From the NCBI GenBank assembly GCA_003640385.1, contig RCAB01000107.1, forward strand, positions 98,583-162,582: a stretch of 64,000 nt of DNA. Direction: 5' to 3'. The notes under the pieces were generated by a model. The model was not told the DNA's origin. It was given only the letters and a program-made list of their open reading frames with translations, and searched no databases. The DNA is from Setaria digitata (lineage: Eukaryota > Nematoda > Chromadorea > Rhabditida > Setariidae). This document shows, one piece after another, positions 27,001 through 39,616 of this stretch. Each line of letters begins with the position of its first letter. The stretch's first letter is position 1. A program made the translations under genes and the position numbers.

Positions 27001-30000
27001 CAACTTGAATTTCAAAATAGAAAGCATCAGTGCTGAGCTATAATGATGGCGAATATATTAAAAATGACAACCAATTTAACACTCAAGGCTAAAAAGAAAT
27101 AAAAAAAATGGAATTTCTCTAAAATTATTTATCACATACCAAAGAATTTGAAACAGAAAAATATTCTGGTCTGTCATCAAATTGTTGGGAGTCATTCTGC
27201 ATGGTTTTCGTAACACTGTGGTGATCAGAACCACCTTTCGAACTTTCAATGTCATCCTGCCATTCCAGAGTAGAAAAAAAAGAATCTTGACAATGCAGTG
27301 GAGTAGTTCGGCTGGTTAATGTTTCTGCTTTATTTATCTCACCATGCTGCTCCATAACATTTCTTTTCCGTGCAGGAGATGGCTTCTCCTGGAGATTTTG
27401 GTGATTTAAAGATTTGCAGCCATGGAGACCAAGATGCCGCATGATTGCATCTAGAAAAGAAAAATATGCGAATAAAATAATAATGAATTCATGCAGAAAT
27501 TCAAAGAAATGAAATAAGAATCATAAACGCATTGGTTCATAGACTTCCCAATTAAAAGAATCAAGAACACACCATATTCGTCGGGTTCCGAAACCAACAA
27601 CATCTTTGAAATGCCTTTTGAATCGTAACTAAGAATTGCTGGCGGCTCTCTTGCACTAAATCCTCTGTCGTGTTCATCAATTGTCATTTGTAAACCAACC
27701 CTTAAGTGAAAAAAATTTAAGAAGAGCGGCATTCACACAAAAATTTACAAAAGAACAAAGCTTCCTTTCTTAAGAAAGAAACTTGTATTAGACGAATAAT
27801 TCCTCAAAAAATATTTTAGTTTTATTCACAAATGAATGAAATGATTCTGATGAAGATAGTAATGGATTTATGTTTACGTTTTGTAAAAAAAGCTATTTAC
27901 ATCTTTCTTACTTTCTTCTTTTATTTCAAGTACATAAGGGCGCTCCTACCATAAATGCATAATAGTCAACAGGACCGTCCAAAAAGAACAACAGATCTAT
28001 TGATTAGACAAACGTTACATTTTTCTATTCGTTTTGCTGTTGAAATGAACTATCGTTTTCAAGATTGTTTAGCATGATTCTTTCCAGATCCATTTCTACA
28101 GTAGCTTAAAACTCTCAAAACAGTAATGGTCCCCCAATTTTAGATTGCCTAACTTACTTCAGCGATTCACCAAATCTCGAATCATCATCAACTTGGCGAT
28201 CAAGATCACCGCGATTCATTTCCAGCATATGAGTATTCGGATCAATAAAATTAGCATGAAAGCTTAGCGAGAACATAAAATGCTGTTGCATGCGATTCTG
28301 CATCTTTATCAATCGTGCATGATAAACAACTACCTAAAAGTTCATCACTGTAAGATGTGGAGTAAATCTCAAAATCAAGAGCTTAGTTTCATTCAGTGCC
28401 TACAGACGACTCCAAAAGTAGTTAACAAATGTTAAATTTAATTTAATCTTAAAAACTGTGTTTTCGATGCTTACAAAAACTGAAGTCGCTGTTAAAAAAT
28501 CTCAATTACAGAAAACATTTCTAATTAACTTAGTAACTTACCTGCACGTCGTCACCCACTGGAATATCTCCTAGAGGAAGATCTACCAAAAATGAATCTG
28601 GGACTTCGAAAGACCTGAAAAATCAGTTGCGATCGAAAGCAGTGAACGAAATAAACACGAAGAAGATCAGATCCTAGCCGATAATGACCACGATTAATCG
28701 TTAAAAGGAGTACAACAATAGATGCATGAATGAATCGAAATGTAATCGGGAGGGGAAAAATTAAGAGTAAAAATTAATCTTCAAGATTCTGAATGTTCAA
28801 GGCAACGATTAAGAAGTAGCAAGTATAGAGAGCATTCTCAAGAATATCTTCAGATTTCCAACAGATTATCAACATTGGTAGTGCAACTACACAAAAAGAC
28901 AGCTCAAATCTTGCCCATTTATTTTATTCAAGTCATTGCAATCCCAGCTAGTGCACATGAGAAATCCGCTGGTACACAGTACAAACCGTGACTTTATAAT
29001 TATTATGTGTGCACTCTCTTTCAACCATGCATCTTCTCAAGAAAAAATCAAAAACGAAGAGGGGTTTAAGGAAGAAGATATCGGTGATGATATCATGAAT
29101 GTCTTTAACCATTACTTTAATTCTTCATAGCTTGTATAGGTAGACCACACTTTCGCACCACCAGCATAAACATCAACAAATGGTCGACAACCAGTTCGAG
29201 CACGATTAAACAATGGAACCGGTGAGATCAGCAATGATTGAAGCACTACCCGTCTATTGTGAACCAACTACAAATGAGATGTTTAAAGAAGAGAATGGAA
29301 GCCAAACGAATTAATTAAAGGTTGAAGTTACACTCTGATTCTTCTGTCAATATATGAAGCCGAATTTTGGAACAATATGAAAGCTCATCAAAATTGTTGA
29401 TCAAGAATTCGACAAGAAAATATCAGATTCATCTAAGCTTTGAAGAAAATTTATAGTTATGCAGAAAAACCTTACCATACATAGATCAGATAAGTCCGTT
29501 GAAATGATGGTTCTGATCACGTCAAGCTGACGATGATAAGATGGCGGGAGATTTGGCTGTTGTCTTTTGGTACAAATTAATTCCAGTGATGCCAGTGGTC
29601 TTGGAACAAGTCGAGCATATAATAAAAGAGTTGCTGCCAACAGTAAACACTGAGCTAAAGAATTATGATAGAATAAATAAAAATGACATATAAAAGAAAA
29701 GACCAAGGTCACAAATTGTTTTCATTTTAGCAACTGGTAAGAAATACTTACATTCAGGACCAGTGATAACAATGAAATTTGTTTCCTCTTGTTTTAAGAA
29801 TAGAACCATGTTCCTGCATAAATTCAATAGGAAATTCACTGTTGGTGTTAAACCACTCCCAACAGCTGGCACAGGAGTTTCTATCAGATGATCGTAATCA
29901 CATCGCAAATGTCTGAATCTCAATTTCTTTTAATCATGAAGTACCACTTGATGCGTACGATCTTATTTATAATACAGGACAAGGAAAATGGAAGTATTTA

Positions 30001-33000
30001 GCAGTAAGAAAATCCTTTTCGGAAAGCAAACTTACTGCGGATCAAGCGAAACAAAAAGACTAGTTTATGAACTTTGTTTGATGATTGTAAATAAGATTTT
30101 CATAAATACCAGTAAATGAACTCTGAAGTCAAGAGCTACAACTGAAAAACTGCAAAAGGTGACTACAACAAAACCTTGGTGCTATGATATTTTATCCCAA
30201 ATATCGACATATTCCTCTGCTGAACTAACTCTTTCAATAAAAAACAAAGAAAAAAAAAAACCGATTTGACAAGTTATAAACTGCAAATTGTCCTCGAGCC
30301 TGCTCCATAATATAGGCTCGCATCGCTTCTTCAGCTTGTCCAGCTAATGTTTCAGGTATACAATCAGGAAGTGGGGCTATTACAAGCCGGGATGTAACAA
30401 ATGTTACATCTGGACCTCGACTACCATAAGTCGACTGAAAAGTTCAATTCAAAAAAAACCGTCAGAACTGATAGGCCTATTTTACTTATTTCCTAAAAGA
30501 CTGAAAAGAAATCGCACACTTACTCCAAAACGAACTTTTTTAAAAAAATTTCTAACGCTTTTAAGGTAAACTTCTAAACCAAAAAAAGTATACCTGTACT
30601 GCTTGAGCAACGGCTGCTGTTCTATCTTTGATGTTTTTCAACCAGGACATGCCCTGCCCCTTAATAGCACCGAGGACAGCGGAAGCTTGCTGCGCTGTTA
30701 GTTCCTGTAGCTTATCAACAGTTAATTATCACGGCTGATGAAAGTCATAACAATTTCAGAATCAAACATTAATAGAGATAACTAATAAATAAACAAATTA
30801 ATTAACGAAATATTCATTGATAGGTGACAAAAATAACTGTTTTATGCTAAATTACTATGCTTCTACATATTTATGCAACGTACATAATCATTTTTCCGCG
30901 GTGTTAAAGGCGATCGTTTTGATACATTTGGTTTTGATGACTTCTCACGTTCATTTGTGGATAATTCGGGTTGTAAGTGACCTGAGAAACAAATATTATT
31001 TTCAAATTAGTATAATCTTAAACGTGAAATTTTAAACTTACCAAAACTTGAGGACTGAAAATATTATTTTTATGAAAATCTAAAAAAAAAAAGAATTTAG
31101 TTTGATAAACATAATATGTTTGTAACATACTGCAGTGGTTTTTTTTTTTTCTTAAAGAACCAAAGCAATTTACAGACATACATATATCCAAAATTCAGCA
31201 CCTGAAGAGAACACTGGTAACTGTGGTAGTTCCAGGTTTTCCACAGGTTTAGAAAGATTTACAGATAACGCTGTGGCAAGCGCTTCAACTCGTTCACATA
31301 AATCCTCCACCATTGGGCGCTCTTTTGGGTCTATTCGCAAGGTTGTTTCTGAAAATTGGTAGAAAAGTTAAACATAACGTCTTTTTAGGCTCAGTTATTT
31401 CACTTTTCATGTACAAACTTAACAAGATCATGCAGAACATATTTTAATAGCAGTTTCAATTAACAGTTAAACTAAGTATAACTTAGAGTAAACAAAGATA
31501 AGGCTTGCTGAAATTTCGAAATCAAATGAAAAACTTTCTATACAGTTTGAAATGCATATTTCTTTTAGCACAAACACAGCAAAAAGTCTGAAGTTGGTGA
31601 AAAATAAAAACCAACGAATAAGTGGATTCAACATGGCATATTCAGCTTCTGTATCAGGAAGTGTATATTTTGCATTAATAATACGAAGTTTAGCACTGTC
31701 CTCAAATGGATGTTTTCTATAGCAAAGATAATATAGTACGCATCCCAGAGCCTAAAATATAGCTGTTCAAAGCAAGTTACAAGTTATTTCAAAGCCTAAG
31801 TACTGAAACACTATTCAATTAACAAGAGACAAGTGAATCTTCTCTTTGGTAAATCCGAATTAATACTTTATCGAAATCAAGGTTACCGATTATGTCTGTT
31901 TTCACAGGAAAAAAAAAAGGATACTTTCGAAGGATTAAACAGCTGGCATTAAGTTAAATTTAATTTTTATATTCACTTACCCAAATGTCTTGGGCTGGAC
32001 CCACTGGAAAATTCGAATACATATCTAGCAATTCCGGTGCTCTGTACATTGGCGTCGTGTGTCGCGCTAGCTAAATTTTCTAGGATTGAAATGTAAAAAT
32101 TGGAATTAAAAGCACCGAAACACAAAGGCAATGACATGAGCACCTAAAAAATACTGAAAATATTATACCCTCAATAAGAACGATATTCTGAAAGAGCAGC
32201 ATTTCAGTAGAAAAATAACCTCCTCTTCGAGCTGTGCTCGTTGTAAAGCAGACCATGTTTCATCCGGTGTTACGACTTCAGTTGTTGCACTTCCAAAGTC
32301 GCATAGTTTCACATGCCCAGACGCGTCAAAAAGTAAATTTTCAATCTGAAATAAATGAATAATATTACTCAGAATAACCTCACTGTCCGCTATTAATACT
32401 TTAACTTCTCTAGGAAAATGAACTATTCGATCTTTCAAAATCTTTTTGTTTTACAAATACAGTTAATCGGACAATCCTTCTATCAAAGAAATCGAAAAAT
32501 GCATTAAAGTCAATACCCTCTTTCTTCACTGTCATTATTATTCTTTAACTGCTGAAAAATTACTCATTTAACTATGAAGATGGAAAAAATGATGAATTTT
32601 TATATCGCACCGCACTGAAAATGTAAGCAAAAATACCTTCATATCCCTATGTGTTATAGGCGGGTTTCTTGCATGCATTTGTTTAATAGCATTGCAAGCT
32701 GCATAGAAAATCTTCGTTACCTGACCGACCGACAGTGGACCCTTTTGAATAAGCTCGAACACACTCCCTAAAACGATTCGCATTCAGAAGCTCATTTAAA
32801 CTTTTCACTTCATTATTCAGAAAACAAATCTGGTAAATCACAAGGAAAATAAAAAAATTTTACCTGGGCAGAGTTCAGTCAACAGAAGAAATTCAGCTCG
32901 ACCATGTCCACTTTCCTGCGGACTTAACTGAGCAGCTTGTACAAAACGTAAAATGGACGGAAGACCAGTTAGCTGCAAAATACTTGAATGAAGGAGAGAA

Positions 33001-33648
33001 ATTATAGATCGTGAATATTAGCGAAACTAACTATATGCGAACATTCTCTTAAACATTTGTTTATCTGTGACTACACTCTTTACTTCCACACTTCATCAAC
33101 AGTCTTTCACAAGATGTAATCTGTGTAACGGTACGATGAAATTGAAATACAACTTAACACTTTCCCCAATGTTTGTTTCTAATTTAACTTACAGTAAGGA
33201 GCAATTAAAATTAGCTAGAATACAGTAATGAACATCGCAATTTAATTGTAGAATCTTTCGTTACCTCTCGCAAAAAACGAATTTCCTTTAATATTGCTTC
33301 AGCAGCTTCCCGATCTGCTGCTAATTGTCGCTTCAGAGCAAACCAGTTACCTTGTGCATCCTGTGCCGAAAATACCAGTGCATAACCTCCTGAAATAAAT
33401 GGAATGAATATAATAAACACATTTCTCCTCTCCTCCACCACCAAATAACCCGTCAAATGTTACCAGAACTGAAGTCTGAAGTTCACAACACGGAATAACG
33501 AACCTTCTGCAATCAGAGATCGAATTTTGAGCCTCACTCCACCAATCTCAACATTTGTACCCACAAGAGGATGATCCAATTTACCGATAACATTTGCTGG
33601 CGATGTTTGTGATAAGTAACTGAAAGCTGACCGGAATAACTCCGACAT
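24036..33648 (-). CDS. GAK: Cyclin-G-associated kinase / auxilin (GAK)
   Basis: GAK/auxilin recruits Hsc70 to uncoat clathrin vesicles and phosphorylates adaptor mu subunits. About 22 minus-strand exons run from the ATG at 33,648 (MSELFRSAFSYL) to TAA at 24,036-24,038. The kinase (33,6-31,2 kb) has EGGYALVFSAQD, FALKRQ (VAIK lysine), HRDMK, KLCDFGSATT and TTPMYRAPELLDMYSNFP, all typical of the Ark/GAK group. The PTEN-like domain (about 30.4-29.5 kb) includes GQFAVYNLS, LNLCRNM and FIVITGPESQC, which lacks the CX5R phosphatase signature. The C2 domain (29.3-28.1 kb) has SPVPLFNRARTGCRPF and VVYHAR. A poorly conserved clathrin/adaptor region includes DSFFSTLEWQDD, DADLLGLG and NDPFAEFL. The end has FDDLLTSQGF, WTDGKERNIRALLGS and a J domain with the HPD motif (LVIHPDKQ) and FTELNDAWTAYENAG. 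Two exons between kinase and PTEN domains (about 31,080-30,890) are less certain. Confidence 0.95.
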
Positions 33649-34416
33649 CCTAAAATTAACCAGTAATTGATTCCGGACCTAGTAGGCCTAGTGAAGGATG
33701 AAGTAGCAAAACACTATAAGGTTGAAGGATAATTAAATAAGCGATTGACTCTCGTCATTTTTGTCCCAACAGTTTTCGAGACTTACTGGCTTTCTGCCGA
33801 ATAGTGTATCTCTCATCATTTCACATCATATCTCACATCAAGCAAACTACACGGCAGCATCAACCTAGAGCCACTAGTACTAATAACTGCTTACGCTTTC
33901 CCAGTGGAAGTTGGGCACTGTCTACCTCAAGAAGCTCGCGAACTACACAGCTGTGATAACTAGGATGATAGGGAGTGATAACTACAATGATAGCGTATTT
34001 CACAGCATCATCATTTCCTCTCTTTCTCGTCTGCCATCTAGATAATTACGTCTTCTCTTGAGCTATCTCTAGTCAATTTTTACTTCCATTTCTCCCTATC
34101 TGACGTTAAGTATTTCTATGGAACCTTTACACCTCTGCGATATCTCTCAACTTTCAGCTCTATTTCATTTTTAACTTTCCACTCGTCTCATTGATGAATA
34201 AATGGCCTGACGTACAATTCTTGGCCGTGTCTAGTAAGAATCCCCTTTGCTCGTGAACTATGACATACACTACAACGGATATCTAATGCTCAGTGTTACA
34301 TCGCACAGTTACTGTCTTGAGTAGGAAGTATTGCTAACATTACTTTCTGATAAAAGATGTTCTCAGCACTTGGCTACCATGATAATGTTCAGTCTATCTT
34401 CATCGTTGAGTTTCAG
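33649..34416. promoter_or_regulatory. Divergent spacer between GAK and CDC26
   Basis: About 770 bp separate the GAK start (minus) from the CDC26 start (plus). No exon is visible. It should contain both promoters; I cannot point to a specific site. Confidence 0.5.
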
Positions 34417-34711
34417 ATGCTTCGAAGGCAACCAACCGAAATCGTCTTAAAATTGGATGAAATTGATGAGATGATAATGGAAATCAAGAAGCGCGCTGTC
34501 AGTGTATGTTTCTCACTCATCTAATGATTGGTATAATGCTTTGAGCAGCATTAGTTAGTTTTATTTGTAGGAAGGTGAGGAGATGGATAAAGGCTTGACA
34601 CATTCCGTTGTACGATCACGCATTGGTGCACCATCACCTCGGATTCGGATGATGCAAGCAACTGATACCCAACATGCGGGTACCTCTACTGGTACCTCTA
34701 CTTTGGCGTAA
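34417..34711 (+). CDS. cdc-26: Anaphase-promoting complex subunit CDC26 (APC12)
   Basis: CDC26 is a small subunit of the anaphase-promoting complex, whose N-terminus threads into the TPR lobe of APC6/CDC16 and stabilises it. Two exons, 34417-34503 and 34571-34711 (TAA), give 75 residues; human CDC26 is 85. The diagnostic N-terminus is MLRRQPTEIVLKLDEIDEM, close to the human MLRRKPTRLELKLDDIEEF pattern. A short helical stretch with KKRAVS follows, and the second exon has VVRSRIGAPSPRIR, which matches the RIGYKP-like motif position. The start codon lies directly after TTTCAG, consistent with spliced-leader addition or a 5' UTR intron. It is too short for many automated gene callers. Confidence 0.9.
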
Positions 34712-36614
34712 TTTCAGGGTTCTTTTTCGTTTACTTCTCCTAAAATAGAATTGGTGGAAGACAGTGATTTGTCTCTACGCGATAGTCCTTCCCTTCTCAA
34801 TGCTTTCTATCTAAACTTATGATTTGTTATTCCGCTATATAAACTTGCTGTTCATCAATATTTCCCTTCCAAATCGATGTTTTCTTATGTGTTGTAGTCA
34901 AATTTCCATAAAGAAATTGTTCATATCATTGATAATTTTAACTGATACTTTTCGTGCAACAGAAAGGTTTTGTTTGCTAGGATAAAACTTCGAATCATTT
35001 ATTCTCGTTTTACAGCCTGTGTGCTGCAGTTACATTGCATCTCGAATGAATTAATGCCTATATGTGACAGTCTAACTTACTGCTTAAAATCTATGCCCGA
35101 AATATTGAAGATGATAACTAGCATGAGATTTTACAACTGCATATCATGTGGTAAAAAAGATCGTTGAAAATGCTTGACAGACTCGATGTGTTTTTTTTTT
35201 GAATTTCACCTCATATTTGAGTAAGAAATTGTTTGTGTTCGCAGTAGCATTAATAGCACTTTGATAAGGCTTTATCAACTACTTTTTTAAACCAACAATA
35301 ACTCTGAGATGACAAATCTCGGGAAAAGGTTATTATGTAGAATGCTTTTGAGTCAGTCCTTGTTAAGCTTTCAAACGACAATATATCCGACGGATCTGCA
35401 TGCGATTGATGCAGATTTCTCACTTGTGATATGAAACTTATTTGATTTATCTTAGTACTTTTCCACCAGTAAATTTTTCGGCCTTTAATATGAAATTTTC
35501 CGTGCAGTCATTGCATGTGCAATTATAAAGTGAATGAAATTTTCTTACTTTAACTTATAAGCTACTGATAAGAATAGCCATAGCCGGGAATTACATGTGA
35601 TAGTGGATAAACAAGTTGATGTATTGATATTTTTCTTTTCTTATTAGAAAAAAAAAAAAAAAAGTCATCTCATTATTATCTTTCTAACGAAAAAAGTGTT
35701 CAGGGATTGTTATTACTGGAAATGATTATTACTGGAAATTAAATGATCATCAATCAGTTAGGTAAGTAAGTAATCGGTTGAGAAAATTATCAACATAATG
35801 CATGTTCGGTAGTAAAAAACTACTAAGTACGACTAATAAATTTAAAGAATGTCCATGTAGGTCATAAGTAAGGTGGAATCCTTTCAATAAATGTGAGAAC
35901 ACACAGCCTGAATCTACATTCTCAACACCATCCTCTGTACGATACAATGCGATATACTGTCATCCACCAGCTTATCTCAATCCGAATTATCCTTCACAAC
36001 TAACCTGCAGAAAAGCTTTCACGTTTGCAACTTTGTAACTTTTTTTTCAAATATAGCAACTGTCTGTATTTGATATAATCGTTTTAAAGAAATCTAACTA
36101 AATAAATAGTGCTATCACTTACTATTAGGTAAACAGTTCATTAAATTTCATCCTTATCTTTTTAGAGGATAGTATTTATTTTTTTTTGAACTAATTTCAT
36201 GGTTCACACATACATAATAACGTCTAGTTTGAAAAATAATATAAATACGATTTCTCAGAAAATGCTGACGTAATGTATTTTTTTTTAATTATCAGGGACT
36301 GGATATGTGAAATTTATGAAATAACAAAAGTTTCTTCAGCGACAAAATATAGTGCAATAGAAATGAGCAAAAAAAAAATTCGTCCGCATGTTGTCCTTTT
36401 TCCTACAACGGATGTTCGAAGGCTTGAGGCATAAATTTGTCCCAAAAATAAAAAGCATAAAACTTGAATGTATTCCAAGTTGCATGGTTGGAAAGCATCC
36501 GAGTCTATTTGAACGAGGTTCAGGAACTATCAAACTATATTAAAACCCACCAAATATTAAGTACAAAAAATAAAGCAAAATGCAATCAAACAGAGATTAA
36601 AAAGTAATTGGTTA
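34712..36614. other. Intergenic: CDC26 and Iwr1 3' ends
   Basis: A 1.9 kb tail-to-tail spacer, AT-rich, with several short open frames of no recognisable content. A small tandem motif (ATTATTACTGGAAAT twice) occurs near 35,710-35,745. I see nothing else to annotate. Confidence 0.6.
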
Positions 36615-38466
36615 TCAGCTATTTTCATCATCTTCACTATCCTCTTCATCATAGAAACCCATTTCACCCATATGTCTTTCCAGATCATCGTAATTATCGT
36701 ATCTACCTGATGCTGTGTCATCGTCTGAACCACAACCAGAAGTGTGCTAAAATGAATTTTCAACATTACGACACCAAATGTCAAATAGAAGTAACAAAGT
36801 AAATCTTTCACCCGAGATCTAAAAATGCAGTGCTGAATAATAGCAGCAAAGGAATCGATCGAAATATAACTAATAAATATCCAACAAAAATATAGCCAGA
36901 TAATCAGTGTTTTAGAGTATAAGATGTAAATTGACGAAGTTAATATACAATAACGAACAAGTTCACCAATACTGACTTTACGGAACATTCTAAAGCTCTT
37001 TCCCTGCTCCGCAAATGCTTTCGTCCATGTCAGTTCGATAAAAGCTAACAGAAAAACCCAAAATAGCTAAAGATATCTTTTAGAAAATCTGGAAGGGAAA
37101 GACAGTGCCAAATCTGAAAAGTTCGCCACTTGCCTCAGATTCATCGGGGTAATCGTTGCGCCAGTTGTCTTCATCATTCGAATCTTCATCATCGTCTCTT
37201 CCTGCACTGCTTTCTGTATCGTCACCATCAAACAGTAAATCATCCGCATTTGCTAAGCGAACCTAAAATTTACGAGATAAAAGATATCTTGAAATTTTTC
37301 AGCAGAGCAAGAGCCTATTTCAATTTGATTTTGACCCAGATACTAAATATAATGAGTCAGAAAAAAATGATAAGAAACGAAAATTTTAAAATATTACATC
37401 GCGGATTTGGTGAGCCGTACATCCATCAGCCTTAGAACTCCAGTAATAATCGAAAATGAAATCCTAAAGATGGTAAGTTCAAGACCATAATTTAACAAAT
37501 TGATTTCATCCCACTATATTTAATACAACAGTTAGCGTAAAGCCTAATTCCAACTTCTAAAAACCATGACAAATACCAAAGAGCTAAGAAATAGTACAGA
37601 AATGAATCACAAAATAACTTTTCAGTGCGTCTAATGTTTTTGATAAACAAGCTTGTATCGAACTCTTTCCAATGTCGCGTGCTTCCCTGAATCCAAGAAT
37701 ACTATCACACCTCTTCGCCTTCTATCGTTATGTTTAAACAAATAAAACTAACTTCATCGTCTTGACTACTTAGCATAACCAATGGTTCTCCATTCAGTGT
37801 TATCTGACTCGGTTTGATGGTTGTTTCACCAATTATCTTACTGCTAGACGGTGCTTCTTCTACGGCATTCTTCAATAGTTCCAGAGGACTGGTAGCTGAA
37901 GCGTCATTTTTACTATTGCTATTCTCGGTTGATTCATCACCACACAAAAACTGTGATTTAATTGTGCTCATATTGTCCTGATGTGGATCCACATCGATGA
38001 TGTTGAAGTGTTGGGGTTGTGCAGCGCTACCAAACCCCAGCTAAAACAAATCATTGTAGATATGCTTATACTTTGATCTAGTATTAAAATTCAACACCAA
38101 AACTTACTTCCTACTCTTAAGAAGTAACATAACTGGTCCAGCTCTTTACAGTAGTATGTCTAATAATTTTTTTGGCAGAATTTTTGATAGAACGTAGTAC
38201 TATGTGTTATAGTACAGCATTCCATTTAAGTCACCACCTAAGTAGTTAAGAACTCATAAATATACCTTTAGATTAGTTGCTGAAGCTCGAAAACAAATGA
38301 TTGGTTCTGTTGCAGCTGGCATTTGTTTTGCGCGTTTCAAAGAAATAACTAAAGCTCCATGTGGATCAGCAGTTCGTTTCCGACGTACACGAAATATCGT
38401 TGAGCAGAATAAGGATGGTGATGAAGGGGGTGGCGACAGAGGAGATGGAAGATGGCCCGAAAACAT
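36615..38466 (-). CDS. SLC7A6OS: Iwr1 / SLC7A6OS, RNA polymerase II nuclear import factor
   Basis: Iwr1 binds assembled RNA polymerase II in the cytoplasm and carries it into the nucleus through its import signal. Exons: 38466-38266, 38040-37753, 37463-37398, 37262-37134, 36745-36615 (TGA), about 270 residues; all junctions keep frame. The N-terminal part has FRVRRKRTADPHGALVISLK (human RVKRKRSAEPAEALVLACK). A divergent middle carries FNIIDVDP. The family signature follows: DFIFDYYW (human DYVYDIYYLE), DDLLFDGDDT, and NWRNDYPDESE (human NNWRNEYPEEE). The acidic C-terminus has YDNYDDLERHMGEMGF then DEEDSEDDENS. The intron after 37,134 must use a GC donor (GAG|GCAAGT). The ATG lies 77 bp after the RPB11 stop on the same strand, which suggests co-transcription. 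Confidence 0.9.
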
Positions 38467-38543
38467 CGTTATTTGTTGGACAAAAATTTGAGGCTTAAAA
38501 AAAAAAAATAAAAAAACGTAAAACCAAGTAACTGAGATGCTAT
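38467..38543 (-). promoter_or_regulatory. 77-bp intercistronic spacer, candidate operon junction
   Basis: The minus strand has a T-rich run ending in TTTAAG about 35 bp before the Iwr1 ATG, a plausible trans-splice acceptor for the downstream cistron. The spacing is at the short end of the range seen in nematode operons (roughly 100 bp). This is inference; no spliced leader can be seen in genomic DNA. Confidence 0.45.
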
Positions 38544-39616
38544 TTACTCGTTTGCTTCACGACGTTCCTTGATAGCTTCCTGAAAAAGCATCAGACAATT
38601 TTTGTTCAGCCAGAGTTATAATAATAAATGCGTTTTTAAAATAAAAATTCATTTTTTTTTTTTTTAATAAATGAGAAAGAAGGAAAGGTTTCTTCCATCA
38701 CAAAGACCACAGTTGGAATTTGCATTCGTTGCGTGAGAGAGAAAATGAAAGTACAATTCAATAAAGTAAATAAAAACCGTTTAGGAATCGAATAAAATCT
38801 AAATACGATAAAATCATAAATTCTTTCATTAAAGCATTTTCATAAAGATGGCGGAAATCATTTCCGCAACAGTTTTCCTCGCCGTATTGGACTGCAGAAA
38901 AATTACTTGTAAAATACTTTTTACTCTAACGTCATAAGATGCCAACGATCTATACCATTTGAGATTTTATCGATGGATGATGAAACTGGACATTTTGGCA
39001 ATGATATACTAAAAATCCACTTACTCTGAATCGTTCCTCAAACAATGATAGTTCGGCCATAAGATCAGTGATGGCACTGGTAAGAGCGTCGGCAGGAGTC
39101 GTATCCGACGTTGTTTGTACTCTAAGAACAAATTTATGTTCCAGCGGATGTGGACACTTGTAACCGGCGAACAACACTTGAGGATCTTTCAGTAATTGAC
39201 TGAAAAACGCAGTAAAATCTTCTGTCCAAGTTCTGGAATATAATCAAAAAAAAAAAAAAAGAATTGCGAATGTAGCGACATAATTTTCATGCTTTTCTCT
39301 TTTTGCTTAATGTAACTGGAATGTATATGTATATTTTGACCAAAATTGGAAAAATTTAAATGCTATGTTACGAAATTACTTCCCAAGTTATTTGATAACA
39401 GTTAGTTAGCAATCCGCTGCAAAAAATATGGTATTGTTGTATTTATTTTACAAATTAATTAACAGGAACAAACTGCTTCAAAAGATTCCCGACTGTGTGA
39501 TCCTCCTTGTTTACAGTGAATATAGCAGCGTTTGGGACCTTAGTATCTTTCTCGATAGCTATCTTCTTCTCACCATCAAATACCAGAAACGACTCGAATG
39601 GAGCAGGAGCGTTCAT
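38544..39616 (-). CDS. rpb-11: RNA polymerase II subunit RPB11
   Basis: RPB11 pairs with RPB3 to form the alpha-like assembly platform of RNA polymerase II. Three exons, 39616-39474, 39199-39025 and 38580-38544 (TAA), join in frame to give 117 residues, the same length as the human protein. Exon 1 begins [19 protein letters not shown] and ends in [12 protein letters not shown], the conserved dimerisation strand. Exon 2 has [40 protein letters not shown] and LSLFEERFR. Exon 3 supplies [11 protein letters not shown]. The gene is followed closely by Iwr1 on the same strand and is divergent from lim-6. Nothing suggests a pseudogene. Confidence 0.95.

Noticed and set aside
36557..36988. 143-codon minus-strand frame near the Iwr1 end
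   Set aside because: It is in a different frame from the Iwr1 last exon, which carries the acidic C-terminus.
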